Source of the DNA: Flammula alnicola
Lineage: Eukaryota > Basidiomycota > Agaricomycetes > Agaricales > Strophariaceae
Direction of reading: 5' to 3'
Length of the DNA stretch: 42,517 bases
Assembly (NCBI GenBank): GCA_015499995.1
Contig: JADNRV010000378.1
Span: forward strand, 1 to 42,517
A program made the translations under genes and the position numbers. The notes under the pieces are model-generated. The model had not been told where the DNA came from. It made no database searches and saw nothing but the letters and a program-made list of their open reading frames with translations. Shown one piece after another: positions 1 through 11,600 of the stretch. Positions within the stretch are counted from its first letter, which is position 1. Every line of letters begins with the position of its first letter.

Positions 1-851
1 GAAGAGATTGCTTAAGGTAACTAGCTACAGAAGTACATCTTTTATACTACAGCTATGTGTGGTTCTGGTATGCGAATAAAATAGAGTAAAACATTCTTAT
101 CTCGTGTAAATAATGCCTGCAGGCAATGGGTATAGGGTTGGGTATTCCAGGTGACCAGATAGAGGTCAAGGGATTTGGAAATTCATCCCATTTTAGCGCG
201 CTAGGACGCTCCTGACTTCCGTGTACCATGCGCATCATGCGTGCATCTCGGCTAGCGGTGCCGCTTTATTCCGGATCTGCGGCCATCATTGATGCCGGTT
301 TCTTCTTTCCTTTCTCGTCCTATTACTACTTTTGGTACTCCCGCAGGTAGAGCGTAGAGCGTGCGTCTAACTAACGCGTCCGCGTCCCGTGCGTCTCCTG
401 GTAAGTCACAAGATACACCCGCTAGTAGTCGACGCACTCGCGTCTCGCTTTCACTAGCTGTGTCTCGCGCTCCTAGTTGTAGTATTTTGTAGCTAGCTAT
501 TCAGCAATACACTGATTGTACTGAATTCGCCGCGCACTACTCCCAAAGCATCCAGAAGTCTTTTAATTTATTCCCCATGGTGCGTTTTATGCCTCGCTAG
601 TCGTTTATGACTTGTGCGTTCTATATTTCACTGTTTCTAACTTTTAACTGTCTCCCGGCTTATCATACGGACTCAGCTAGCTCTGAACCGCGTCTGATTA
701 CCATTGTCACAGGTTATATGACAGCTAGTAGTCGCATAGCTAGGCCTTAGACTACTAACTTGGGTGCGTTATAGTCTCTCTATCTCGGTTATATTCTATA
801 GGTAAAAGATGATATATCGCGAAATTTATGCGCGGCCGGTTTGCGGCCCTA
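1..851. other. Unassigned flank of the LINE fragment
   Basis: No supported gene. The stretch is unusually rich in CTAG/AGCTAG words (for example around 20, 250, 420, 460, 490, 685, 725 and 745). It has only short open frames, the longest being a 61-codon minus-strand frame at 252-437 that I do not recognise. It lies directly downstream, in the LINE's orientation, of the point where ORF2 breaks off at 852. It may be part of the same element (3' untranslated region after an internal deletion) or of another transposon. No poly-A or poly-T tail and no target-site duplication can be seen. Confidence 0.3.
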
Positions 852-1487
852 TCAGCATTTCGATCTCATATGCTGTAGGGTGGGTACTCCCTTTTCCAGC
901 ATCATCTCCATTCCGTAGTCTGCGAGTAGTTCTATGAGTCGCCCAGCTGAGTTCAAGACTGCTGGGGTGAATAGGTGGGTGTCCTCGTCTCTGTCCCAGA
1001 GGGGGTGGTGTCTGTTGAAGTCTCCGCACCACAGCATGTGGCTGTCCGGGCCTCGCCAGATGTCGTTGGCGTTGTCTTGTAGGTATCGCCTAAGTGTTGC
1101 TTCTGTTCTGGAGTGCGTACAGGAGTTGTAGATGTTGAATATTGTCAGTCGGCCATAGGGCCCGTTCATCTGTATAGCTGTGATGTCGTTAGTATTGGGT
1201 ACATTGATAATTTTCCATGACTTAGTATCGATTTGTTCGTTGACCCATATTGATGACCTGACCGCTGTCTCGGACTTCTGTCTGTCTGCGGGGTATACTT
1301 GGCGGAATTTCATTGGCGTCCTTATCATCTGGAACGTTGTGACATGGGGCTCCTGCATTAGTACTATATCCCAGTTTGTGCCTAGCGGTCCGTTCAGGAG
1401 GTCGAGGTGCGCTTTTTCTGATTTATTGAGGTTGATCTGTAGTATTCTCAGGCGATTCGGTAGTGGTGTAAGGCCCTCAGGCATCAT
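852..1487 (-). pseudogene. LINE ORF2, endonuclease domain only (3' part lost)
   Basis: The frame runs 211 codons from ATG 1487 (or 1484). It matches the start of the endonuclease/exonuclease/phosphatase fold of LINE ORF2: LQINLNKS near residue 20 (Asn of the first motif), QEPH at about 45-48 (catalytic Glu) and CGDFNRHHPLWD at about 154-165 (the GDFN motif). The similarity stops after HMRSK, where elements of this family normally continue with the rest of the endonuclease and then reverse transcriptase. Here one Cys codon and a stop follow. The product cannot mobilise itself. The first codons overlap the end of ORF1 in another frame. Confidence 0.85.
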
Positions 1488-3213
1488 CCCATGGGTCGGT
1501 TTCCTGGGTGCCAAATATTTGTCCTGGTTCGAACTCGTTATTAGCTAGCTCTGGGGGTATAGGAGAGGATGGGTCTGGGAAATTGGGCTTATCAGTTTGG
1601 GCCTGGCTATTGGCAGGTGTCGGTCTGTTCCATGTTTGCCTCTCGTATCGTCGGCCAGAGGGCGCTGTCTCCTGGCGCATTTGATTTCGGTCTCTCTGGT
1701 TCTTGCCTCGTGGCTGAGCGTCGATGCCTTGTCCTTGTCCGTGTTGAGAGGTGGGTGGTGACGGGTTTGGCGACCACGTCCATGGTTCTGTTGCTGGGAA
1801 GAAGGGTAGGTGGTTCTCTGGTGTTCTCTTGTCGAGTTCTTTGCACTTCCATAGGAAGACGGGGCATTCCCTGCTCCAGCTGGCGTGGCCGCCAGTGTTG
1901 CAGGATACGCAGCGCCATTTGTTCTTGTTCTTCTTGTCAGGGCAGTCTTTCGTCCAGTGGCCCTTGCCTGCACAGGTGCCGCAGGTGTCCGTATTGGCGA
2001 CGCATTCCCAGGTGACATGGTTCCAGCCATGGCATTTCATGCAGCGGACTGGTTCCTTCTTGCATTTCGCGACCCAGACTTTGCGGTGGCAGATTATGAG
2101 CCCTGCGATGATAGATCGGTTAGCAATGTTTACGTCGGTGAATGTTATAATCATATGCGCTGTGCTTTGGGACTCTTTGTCCCATCTGTCTGTCGGCTTG
2201 ACCCAGCGTATTGCGGAGACGCTATCCTCGTCGATGTCATTGGTCTCACAGATCTCCTTCAGGTGATCAGGGTTGGTGGGGTCGATTCCTGTTGGCACGT
2301 TGAATACGATAACATTGTACGGCCTCTTTTTGAAGGAGAGACCTGTCCCTAGTTCCGTGCTGAAGGCCTTCGCATTTGCCGGGTCCATAAGCCAGGCTGC
2401 ACCCGCATCCGTTTCCATTTCCACCAGTAGGCCAGCTTTGTTTTGCCATAGTGCTGACCTTGCCTTGTGGCCTCCTGCGCCGGCGGTTGTGAGAGCCTCG
2501 TTTACTGTTTTCTTCGCTTCTATGGCGTTCATCTTTCCGATCTTCAAGTCTCTGGTGACGCCTTCTAGCATAAACTGACATAGTCGTATGCCTTCCTTAG
2601 CTGCGATGCGAGGATCGATGTTGGGCGGGGGGTGCATGAGGGCTTGCTTATAGTTGAGAGCGAATGCGTCGGAGACCGTGGTGCCTCCGCTTGATGCTAC
2701 GTTGGTCGATGTTGCCGTAGCCGTGTCTATCATAGTTTTCGTAGCCTCTGTGAGTTCCTTCATCTTGTCTGATAGGTGATCGTCGATTCGCTTGGTTGTG
2801 TCTGCGACGAAATCCTGTAAGTCCGTACACATGTCATTGAGTTGGGATGTCACCGATTCCCGCACTGTCTCATGCAGGGTATTCTCTTCCATTTCCTCCA
2901 GGAGGAATGCTACTGAGCGTATGGCATTCTTCGCTTGCTTTGGCACTCCTTTGACTGCCAAGATGTGGTGTAGTGCAGTCGATAGTAGGTCGTGTGTCAT
3001 AGTCTGTCCTGGTGGAACTATTAGCTCTAATTTTTCTAGGCAGCGACGTGCCTCTGTTGTGTCCTGTATCTCTTCTAATTCCTCATTTATGATGCTCTGT
3101 TGCAGCGGGTTGTTCTGTAGCCGGCTTGACGTCCTTGCTGCTGTATTAGTTGCGTTCGATGTGTTGCTTGCTCTATCCGGTGTGATTCCTCTAGTTGATT
3201 TCGATGCTGACAT
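1477..3213 (-). CDS. LINE ORF1, Gag-like protein with CCHC zinc knuckles
   Basis: This is a single open frame of 578 codons starting at ATG 3213. The N-terminal third is rich in Ser, Thr and Glu. The centre has stretches compatible with a coiled coil (roughly residues 60-190). Near residues 389-447 there are three CX2CX4HX4-6C knuckles (CMKCHGWNHVTWEC, CGTCAGKGHWTKDC and CVSCNTGGHASWSREC). The C-terminus is Pro/Gln/Arg-rich. ORF1 proteins of this type bind the element's RNA in a ribonucleoprotein particle. The frame has no stops or frameshifts, so this copy is young or conserved in this part. Its stop lies 5-8 nt downstream of two candidate ORF2 start codons, suggesting termination-reinitiation. 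Confidence 0.85.
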   Translation of the reverse strand: MSASKSTRGITPDRASNTSNATNTAARTSSRLQNNPLQQSIINEELEEIQDTTEARRCLEKLELIVPPGQTMTHDLLSTALHHILAVKGVPKQAKNAIRSVAFLLEEMEENTLHETVRESVTSQLNDMCTDLQDFVADTTKRIDDHLSDKMKELTEATKTMIDTATATSTNVASSGGTTVSDAFALNYKQALMHPPPNIDPRIAAKEGIRLCQFMLEGVTRDLKIGKMNAIEAKKTVNEALTTAGAGGHKARSALWQNKAGLLVEMETDAGAAWLMDPANAKAFSTELGTGLSFKKRPYNVIVFNVPTGIDPTNPDHLKEICETNDIDEDSVSAIRWVKPTDRWDKESQSTAHMIITFTDVNIANRSIIAGLIICHRKVWVAKCKKEPVRCMKCHGWNHVTWECVANTDTCGTCAGKGHWTKDCPDKKNKNKWRCVSCNTGGHASWSRECPVFLWKCKELDKRTPENHLPFFPATEPWTWSPNPSPPTSQHGQGQGIDAQPRGKNQRDRNQMRQETAPSGRRYERQTWNRPTPANSQAQTDKPNFPDPSSPIPPELANNEFEPGQIFGTQETDPWDDA

Positions 3214-3450
3214 ATTGTACGAGTATGTAGTTAGTTTAGCAGTAGATTATATGGAGAGGGTATGTGTTTTGTGTGCTCTACTCAACGCCGATTCTACTAC
3301 CGACACCTTTTCCTGCTCTTTCGAGCGTGGGAAGATAGGTGATGGTGGTGGTTGCGGATCAAGGAGACTTCAAAGGTGTGTTATAGTGTCTTTTCTACAC
3401 GCAGGGACTTTGGGAGATTGGAGGGTGACGGGCCTTCGTACGTAGTATAA

Positions 3451-4844
3451 TGTGTATCTTATGTACAGAATACCAAAGTTTTCGGTCACAAGCAAGGTAA
3501 TCCTATTAGTACAGAAATCAAAATTCAGTCTGCAGAATTTGCAGCTGTGACCGGATACCGGCTGATAGACGCAGACCTTAAATCTGCAAATGTTGCACAG
3601 GCCGCTCTGGGCCGCAATCAGCTGCAGCCACTCGGAGTTCAGATTGTCGCAGATCCTGCCAGATCCCTGCGTACCATTGCGGATATGTACAGACTCCTGC
3701 AGAGCCGGTATTCACTGGGCCCTAATCCTTGAAGTCGATGAAGCGCCTGATGAATCATGGCCTATGATGCTTCTATCAGGACGACTACGTAGTGGCTTGT
3801 GTCGCCTTAAGATGTCGTCTATACTGGTGAATTCGTTGACGAGAGATGTATAAAAGAGATATTCACAAGTAGGCTTCGGAACTCATGTCAGTGAGCAGTG
3901 TTTTTACCATGCTCGTTCTCAAGGTGTATTGACGAACAAGTCTGTTCCACCGCATTTGCTCGTCACATCAATATGACTCGGGGCCCACACCAAGGAAGGG
4001 AGCAAGTTCCAAAAATATTAAGTGTACAGCTTCCGGAATAGAGCAGATATGGGAATTTATACCTGAATCTTTTGCAGATTTCTCATTATCCACCCTGTAC
4101 TCTTGAGTCTTGACTAAGCATCCTTATCCAAAAATGTATCGAGTTCAGGCTGGGAGACCCTGGGACATATTGGTTACGAAGTGGTCCCCATGAAAGGAAG
4201 AATCAAGGTGTCTGGATGTATCGGTTGGATCTTCCACGTTGAAAAGTAGGCGCTGGTCTGATCAGCGCCTAATTTTGCCTTCCGAGTCGGCATCTTCGGC
4301 AGAGCCGTGCCAAGCCAGCTCCTAATTAAATCCTCCACCAAGAAGCAATGCGAGGAAGCGGGGCGGTCTAAATTGTTGCCATCTGTCGTTACTGTTAAAC
4401 TTGCGATGCACATCAAATAACTCAAGGCTTCGAATTTGATAGTGTCAATGCCCACACTATTCCTAAATGAATTACGCTCTGGGGGCATGGAAAGGAGAGG
4501 ATGAGGTTTAACGACACCTTCAACCCCATAATAATTGACTTATTTAGAGCGATAACTTGGCTGAGGCGATACCACCTTCAACCTCCCATGTTTAGGCCAT
4601 TTCGAGGCAACAAAATTAATGTCACTGTAATTTATGCAAACACGAGAATTTGCCGACGTCATTGCGGCTATGTCCAGGCCGTAATATGCATTCATTTAGA
4701 TCGTTCAGATTCTGTCAATCGACATCCCTGACAGGAATCGATCCGGCGGCATCGAGAAACTTCGTAAATAAACGGCCTAAATTCTTGTCTTGCGCATTGG
4801 TCATCACAGAAAATAACCCCCGTGATGGTATGAAGCGACGGTGA
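3451..4844. other. Intergenic, no supported gene
   Basis: Open frames here are short and unrecognised. The frame at 3547-3732 (+) has no ATG start but reads as an Ala/Leu-rich, helix-like peptide without stops. The frame at 4174-4488 (-) starts with ATG (104 codons) but shows no motif. A TATA-like TATAAAAGAG occurs at about 3850. The right end is the 3' flank of the MFS gene. Degenerate gene remnants are possible, but nothing can be named. Confidence 0.35.
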
Positions 4845-7289
4845 TCATCGTGTAAGTGGATTCCGTGCTCGCATGGCTTCTCCTTTGAAGTATATCCATA
4901 TCGGAAACGGAATGCCCAAGATGATCGCAACACCCGCGAGCAACTGGATTTAGATGACATTTAGGGATTGAGGAAGGTGATGCAAACAAGAAGTTGCGCA
5001 CCGAGTTCCCACCACCTTCACCTAATCTATCAAACATTTGCTTCCCAAACAAAGGGAACGCAAATCCAAACATCGAGCGGAATACCTGATAATACAATAA
5101 TAGTCAGTCGAAATCAGAGACAAGTAGATATTATTCAACAACACTCACGGAAGCCGCTGATGTTGCACTCGCTGCAAAAGTAAACGCATCGACGAGATAC
5201 AGCTGGATGGGAAGGCTGTTGCCACTGGTCAGTGAAACCGACACTCTTTCATGAATGGTACAACGCACTAGGTCGTCATCATGCCTAGCACGACAGAAAT
5301 AAAAATGAGCTTCTATTGTTAGGACATTACGATGAAGAAAAGTACGCGCCAAATCCGAATATACCGGACCCAATGATAGGCATGATCCAGTGGATTTTGG
5401 CTTGCGCCGACCATCCGAACCATCTATATGGCAGAATCATTTTTGTGGTCAAAAACGCATTGACAAATCGGGAGCTTACAGCAGACCTATCGGAACGAAA
5501 AATGACCCAATAAACAACGCTGGCATGCGCATCTCCGGCTTCCCCTTCCCGCCATTTCTCTCAGAGAGCTAAAAGTCGAAATCGATAAGAACAAAAGCAA
5601 AAATGAAGGCTCTAGCCAAAAAAGGCACTAACTGTTCTATAGAGCTGGTCGGCGAACTTTGCCCCAAAAAGAGTGGCTACCATGAACCCAACTCCCAAAC
5701 CGAGATAAGCTAGACCTCCGACTCCGGGCCTGAAGCCATAGGTTTCACTGAACAACGCTGAATTGCAACATTAGATCGATGAAAGCAAGATATTTCTCAG
5801 ATGTGACGCACTGGCAAAGGTTGAAAACATCAGATAATAAATCCCTGGTGTTGATAGGTATCAGATATCAGTGGCTCAAAGATCACAAGGTCACTAAAGG
5901 CACAAGTTTACTAACCGTACATGCTATTTTAAAAAAAGTTAGCCCATGGTCATTACGTTCGTTTCAGGAACGGGAACTGAATGACTCACAAGGCCATATA
6001 GAGACTCAGAATGAAGCAGATAAAGCTTCGGCAAAGGAGGATGATTGGACGTGTGAGGTTGACATATAAGATGTGCAACTTGCTTCCATGTGCTTGCATA
6101 AGCGCAGGGTGCGCTCTCGCTGCAGATTCGGGATCCGCGGATCGTCGGGCACGTCGAAGTCGTATCACTGGAGCGTAAGTCTCTCGGAGAAATGGGATTC
6201 CGACGAGGCTTGCGGCGGCACAAGTAACTAGGAAAAAGGATTTGGGCGAGCTTCAGCGTATGACGAGCGGAATACCTACTTGCAATTACTATGAAAACCC
6301 ATTTTATTCCTACGGACTGCGTGATGAACCCGCCTGCGACAGGACCGATGGCCGGACCTGAAGGAATAACACCTAAGCACCCGAGTACGCAGAGATATGC
6401 AGGAAAATAAATGAAAAACCCACCAAGGAGTGGGCCAATACTATAGAGAGCCATCGCCGATGCTCGCTCTCGCTCCGAGAACAGATCACTGACCGATCCC
6501 GCACCTATCGCAATGGGTGCACTTCCTGAGAAACCAGCTGCTATTTGTCAAACTCTGATCATGGGATGGGTCATGAATTCGAAACACTGACTAAGGAAAC
6601 GGAACGCGATCAGTGTGCCGACGTTGGGAGAAAAGGCACACCCCAAACTGAACGCGAGGGAAAAAATGTTGCCGATGTGAAGGATCTTTGAACACGTCAA
6701 GCATTGTCTTCTGGCACTTTGATGAGATTCACTTACCCATGTCCGGCCATACATTTCGGACAGCGGAGCAAGCACGAGGGGCTGAATCAAAACATTTCAG
6801 TATCTAATTTAGAGAAGGAAAATAGGACATACTCCAAGCGCAAACGAGACGAGAAAGATACTCAGTGTTAAAGCGACTATTGTCGCGCTCGTGATATTGT
6901 ATTTATCAGCCACCTCTGGAAGACCAGGCGCCATCATGGAGCTAGCGAGGGGTGGAAGTAAAGTGTAAAACGATACCTAGATGAAGAATAGTTATCGCAC
7001 GATAAACAAAGCGAGCAAAAAATGGACGAACGATGCACATCGCAACCCATCTCCGGAACAGTGGCCAATTCCTCGCGTTTTCTGGATCATTGGCCCAATC
7101 GTCCTCCAGATTTTCTATTGCCTCCTCCTTCTTGTCTTCAGGAATAGCCGATTCACCTTGGCCAGGCGAGACTTGGGCAGTCGTCTCCGAGCCGACATCC
7201 TCATCTGTCAAGGAGGATGTCTTCGATAAAGCAGGGTACTTTGCGTCTGGGAGGACAGTGACGGACGTAGTCGCCTGCTTTTCATCCAT
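4845..7289 (-). CDS. MFS drug/polyamine:H+ antiporter (DHA1-type)
   Basis: Spliced model of 522 aa in 16 exons: 7289-7032, 6976-6833, 6781-6737, 6685-6592, 6540-6424, 6357-6280, 6227-5990, 5923-5916, 5844-5812, 5757-5633, 5568-5480, 5423-5350, 5284-5269, 5215-5149, 5085-5002, 4943-4845. Phases agree throughout. The hydrophilic N-terminus ends in DPENARNWPLFRRW, the hallmark just before TM1 in fungal DHA1 transporters. Motif A-like APLSEMYGRTW follows TM2. Then come SGSAPIAIGAGSVSDLF, the motif-C region GPAIGPVAGGFI, and the C-terminal PIQLYLVDAF and FGFAFPLFG helices. Length fits the family (about 500-550 aa, 12 TMs). It probably exports toxic compounds or polyamines across the plasma membrane; the substrate cannot be told. 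Exon 8 is only 8 nt and exon 13 only 16 nt. The exon 12 donor is non-canonical (GC). Acceptor 6540 versus 6537 is uncertain. Confidence 0.9.
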
Positions 7290-8680
7290 TGTACAGTGAG
7301 AGTGGGGACGTGGAGAGAGGAAAGTCCACAGTCCAGGCTCTCTCACAAGGCGGATTCATATAGCCGTATATTTAGAGCCGTATGGTCCACGAATCGTAAG
7401 TCACCGTAGTGTTGCCATACTTTTTCTCCGTAATCGACACTGGTAAAAATAACTATCCCCAAGTTGGTGGGGATCCTTAATGATGTCTCGTTTTGACGGT
7501 GATTTCCGATGTCATCGCAAAGGATGACGCATTAGATATTGCGTACTTGCAGAGTTTCTTGGCAGAGTGAAACAACGTTTATGAAGGTGTTTAGCTTAAT
7601 TCTGAAGTCAAAGCCAGAATGAATCCATCGATTTATAGGATCCGTAAAATTCTGCTTACCATTGAGGCATCTATTCGATCTCGCTGGCGAGTAGACGGAA
7701 TATAAGCATTCCGATAGGCCGCAGAGGCGCCTGACGGCATTCAGGAAAGTTCAAAGTGCCACTCGAAATAGATGAAAGTCATGGGACTGAGTAACTATTT
7801 CCCAGGCCGCAAATTGCAGATGCGCGGCAGGCTCCTTGACTGGCAAATTGATTTTTGAGTCATCATGGAATGCCGACATATCCTAGCTCGTCATTGGAGA
7901 GAATTGATGAATAAATGCGAGTCACCTGGGTTATATCTGGTGGAATGTAAGGCAAACGAGAAGCCTTGGTCGTGACTTGTATCAATGGTGACTAGGTGAC
8001 TTATCAAGGCGTCCTCGTGTCCTCGGTTATAGAGAAGAACGGCTGTGTCGTTCGGTGTCTGTCGGTGAAGAACTCTGGGGCGACAACAGGATTCATGGCA
8101 GTTGGAAATCCGAGTCTTCACAACCTTGAAATTTGCTAGGAGAGCTAAAGCTACTACAGAGAAGTAGCTAGATGTATGAAGCCTGGATAGAAACTTTAGG
8201 TTACAATATATATAGGTCAAGTTTGAGAAATAAGTAATCTACTTACTTGGACTGTCGGACGCGAACTTGACAATTTGCATAACAGCAAAGATGTTCAAGG
8301 ACGCGATAGATGGCTGAATGGCTGGCATCGTTGATCTTCTCAACAAACTTCCATCTCCGAGATTGGGGTGAGTCCCGAGGGCTAATAATTCAGTGTAGCC
8401 GGTGTTGGCGTCAGACAAGCTCGATGAAGGTGGTGGTGTTACTTAGTGATCAGACTGGAAAATCGTAAATATTGCCTAGTTATCTCCGTCGGAGTCTATA
8501 GCAAGGATCACATCATTTACACATCACCACACCCTGAGGCACCTGTTTGCATCTTTCTCCCAAAAATTTTGTCGGTCAAGGTCAACTTGAAATTACAACC
8601 TAAATCTATGATAAATCATCTGTCGAAAGGCATTGCTATTCCCTGGACGATTATACTTGAACTCATTAGAGATTCTTGCC
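7290..8680. other. Divergent promoter region between MFS and SYG1 genes
   Basis: 1.39 kb between two gene starts that point away from each other. It must hold both promoters and 5' UTRs. No protein motif appears in its short open frames (longest 7891-8220 on the minus strand, unrecognised). A weak TATA-like run sits near 7351-7365 on the minus strand, about 70 nt before the MFS start. No binding-site repeats stand out. Confidence 0.5.
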
Positions 8681-11600
8681 ATGAAATTTGCGCAGTAAGT
8701 CCTTCGACTCTTGACCTCTGTCCGAGTCTTTTGCTATATTGACCTTGCTGCCTCCACTAGATACCTGCGTGATACACAGGTGCTTCTCGAATTAATGAAG
8801 TAGAAATCACGTTGAGATATTTGAAACAGACTCCAGAATGGAAAAAGGCCTACATGTTCGTGACTCCTATACGTTTCTTTCCACAAAACATTGACTTTCT
8901 GCGCAGAGATTACCGAGGCCTCAAAAAACGCATTACCGCCATACGGAAATCACAACAGAGCCTGAGCTTCTATGCGTTGTCGAGTGACGACTCCCCAGAC
9001 GAGGACAATTCACCCCCAGCTGCACCTCGACCCTCTGACCTTGACTTACATGAATTGGAGAGATCGATTGACTTGGCTACACGATCCGTTGAGGAAATTC
9101 CTTCCACGAAGTCTGGAAAAGAAGCCCATGGTACTAGTGCCCCACTTTCTGTTGAGGGCGAAAGCGAAATCGAACGTTCCAAATCTGTATCTCCATCATC
9201 CACAAATGGCTTCAAAGATCAAAGACCTGCACGAGGAAACACATCCTTCGCGACCCCCAGCTTCAAGGCGACACGGGACAAAACTCTATTGAGTAGAAGT
9301 ATGTGATTTTTTTTCTCGTTTCACGGGGTAGATCCTTTAACCCAAGTATTAACAGTGAATTCATTTGGTGGCTCACCACGACATGCTCACCCACTGGCTG
9401 CACTTCCACTTCATGAGCTACTCACCCAACTATCTCCTTATGAAGTTTCATTTTTTATCTTACTTGATGCGCAACTCGACAAGGTCGAATCCTTCTACCT
9501 TGCGAGAGAAAAAGAGATGCTAGCGCGTGGTCATACATTGCGAATTCAACTAAACGAGTTGAATGACCATCGCAAACTGTTTCACGTGCGTTTCGTTGTC
9601 CCTTCTTTTCATTCATAACTAACCTAAGTCCTTGTATGTGTCATAAAAGGAATCGCACACCAAGGAACCATGGACTGCGGCTTTTGCGTCGAAGATCAGG
9701 AATACTATTGGGTTGTACCCACCAATCCAGCTCGAACCAGCTCATCATGGGGCGGAGGCACAATCCAAAGCATTAGCCGCAGTAAGGCTTATTTTTCTCA
9801 CAGGTTTCACGTTTCGATATTTACGTTTAATGATAGGCGTCAACGGTAACTGTAGAAAACGATGTCTCGCATAGTAAAGCAGCGGAGGATGGGCTTCCAA
9901 TTGCGGGAACTGGTACCCCATCCTCGCAGCGATCAACAGGCAAACAACGGCATCTCGAGGAAGAGGGCGGTCAAGATCTCAGCACTGACGAATCCGGACA
10001 GGAGGAACGCACTCAGCCGCACAACATACCGCTCTCTGCTGATCCGGATAGCTATCTGTATGCAAAGAGGAAGCTGAAAAAGGCGGTATTGGAACATTAT
10101 CGGTGAGTGAGTGTATGCGCGCGCGCGTTGAAGTCGTGTTTGCTGCATCTTCAAGTGTCGTAATTCAAATTGCGCACTCGGCCTTCAGAGCTAAAGGCCT
10201 GTTTGATATCATGAACACTGGCGCGTGTTTGCATGCTTCCTCTTCTATCCGCCTACATGAACAACGCTGACCCGAATTTAGTGGCCTTGAGGTATTACAC
10301 AACTACCGTGTATGTTCATAACCCATATCTCTTCCTCGGAGTTTGCGTTGATATGGCTTATGCGATATAGATCCTCAATATCACTGGATTCCGTAAAGCT
10401 CTGAAGAAATTCGAGAAAGTGACTAAGGTCAAGCTGAGTTGTGCTTGAGATATATGCAAATGTTCAACTCTGGACTTCGTAGATCCCCGTGCAACAGCAA
10501 TACATGACCGAGAAGGTACAACTTCCATCTATCACCTTACAATCTCCCATTTGCACTTCAACTGACTTATGGATGATAAGGTCGAAAAAAGCGCCTTCGC
10601 CTCGGACAAGGCTGTTCGCCAGATGATGTCCCAGATGGAGGAGATGTATGCGGCAGCTTTCGGTACGGTATAAACTTTATCTCCGATCTTGAGCAGCTGT
10701 CAGTCTTATGATGATACCTCCACAACGCAGTGCACGGCGACAAGAAAAGAGCTATGAAGCGTCTTCGCGCAGGCAGCGGCACGAAGAGCCACCACTTCAG
10801 CACCTTCCGATCTGGTGCACTTATCGGACTTGCTATTCCTGCCTTGATCGATGGTCTAGTCAAAGGTGATTATTTCCCACTCGACCTCGACGGCGCCCAG
10901 GAACTGACTGATTCTTGCTTCTTTCAGTCTTGCAACCGCATACGCGGGCGGCGCTGCCCAGATGGGATGTATTGCTCTACATTTATGGCTTGATTCTTGT
11001 CCCAGTGTTATTCTCCTTTTTAGTGGGCCTCAATTTAATCGTTTGGGCCAATGCAAGAATCAATTATGCTTTCATCTTCGGTGAGAGTAACTGTCTCTCC
11101 CTCTCCATCAGTCTCCCTCATAGAACTCGTTTGTTCAAACAGAGCTCGACGTCATTTCGCAGCTTGATTATCGAGAATACTTCGAAGTAGGTGTCTCTGA
11201 GAGTTCATCTCATTTTCTGTTCAGTTCTCATCATGTTTTTCAGACGCCGTCTCTTCTTCTCTCCACATTGTGCTACGCATTTTGGCTATCTTTCTCTTTG
11301 ATAGGAGGTCCGGGCGTATCTCCTACGATCTGGCCTCTCGTCTGGCTTGCATTCACCTGCGTTGTGATCCTCGATCCTTTTCCAGTTCTATTTAGGTCTT
11401 CCAGGTACTGGCTGATCAAAAATGTAGCGAGACTATTGGTGTCTGGGACAAGACATGTCGAAGTTCGTGGTATTTCCTTTTTGTCTCTCCAGGTATGCCT
11501 TGCTTACAGGGTTTTTTAGTTCACTGATTTCTGGATGGGGTGTGCATATAGTGCTGTCTTTCTCTCTCCAGCCTCAACGCTGACAACACATTGCTGTTCT

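Larger units (their letters stand above)
852..3450 (-). mobile_element. Truncated Tad-like non-LTR retrotransposon (LINE)
   Basis: On the minus strand this segment carries a 5' leader (about 3450-3214), a full ORF1 with three CCHC zinc knuckles, and the start of ORF2 with an apurinic-endonuclease-like domain. That order is the one found in Tad1/LINE-type elements of basidiomycetes. The reverse transcriptase and RNase H parts of ORF2 are absent because the sequence departs from the expected protein at about 855. The left border at 3450 is approximate. The 5' end is kept and the 3' part lost, the opposite of ordinary 5' truncation during target-primed reverse transcription. Confidence 0.85.

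Noticed and set aside
1751..3445. Several 150-220-codon plus-strand frames
   Set aside because: All are antisense to the LINE ORF1, which has three zinc knuckles. They are shadow frames.
4174..4488. 104-codon minus-strand frame with an ATG start
   Set aside because: No recognised motif and no joining exons. I could not tell it from chance, so it is mentioned only in the intergenic entry.
10191..10260. Possible extra exon in the SYG1 gene after CTTCAG at about 10188
   Set aside because: It would add AKGLFDIMN and then run into stops. Skipping it gives the conserved HYRGLEVLHNYR join in phase.
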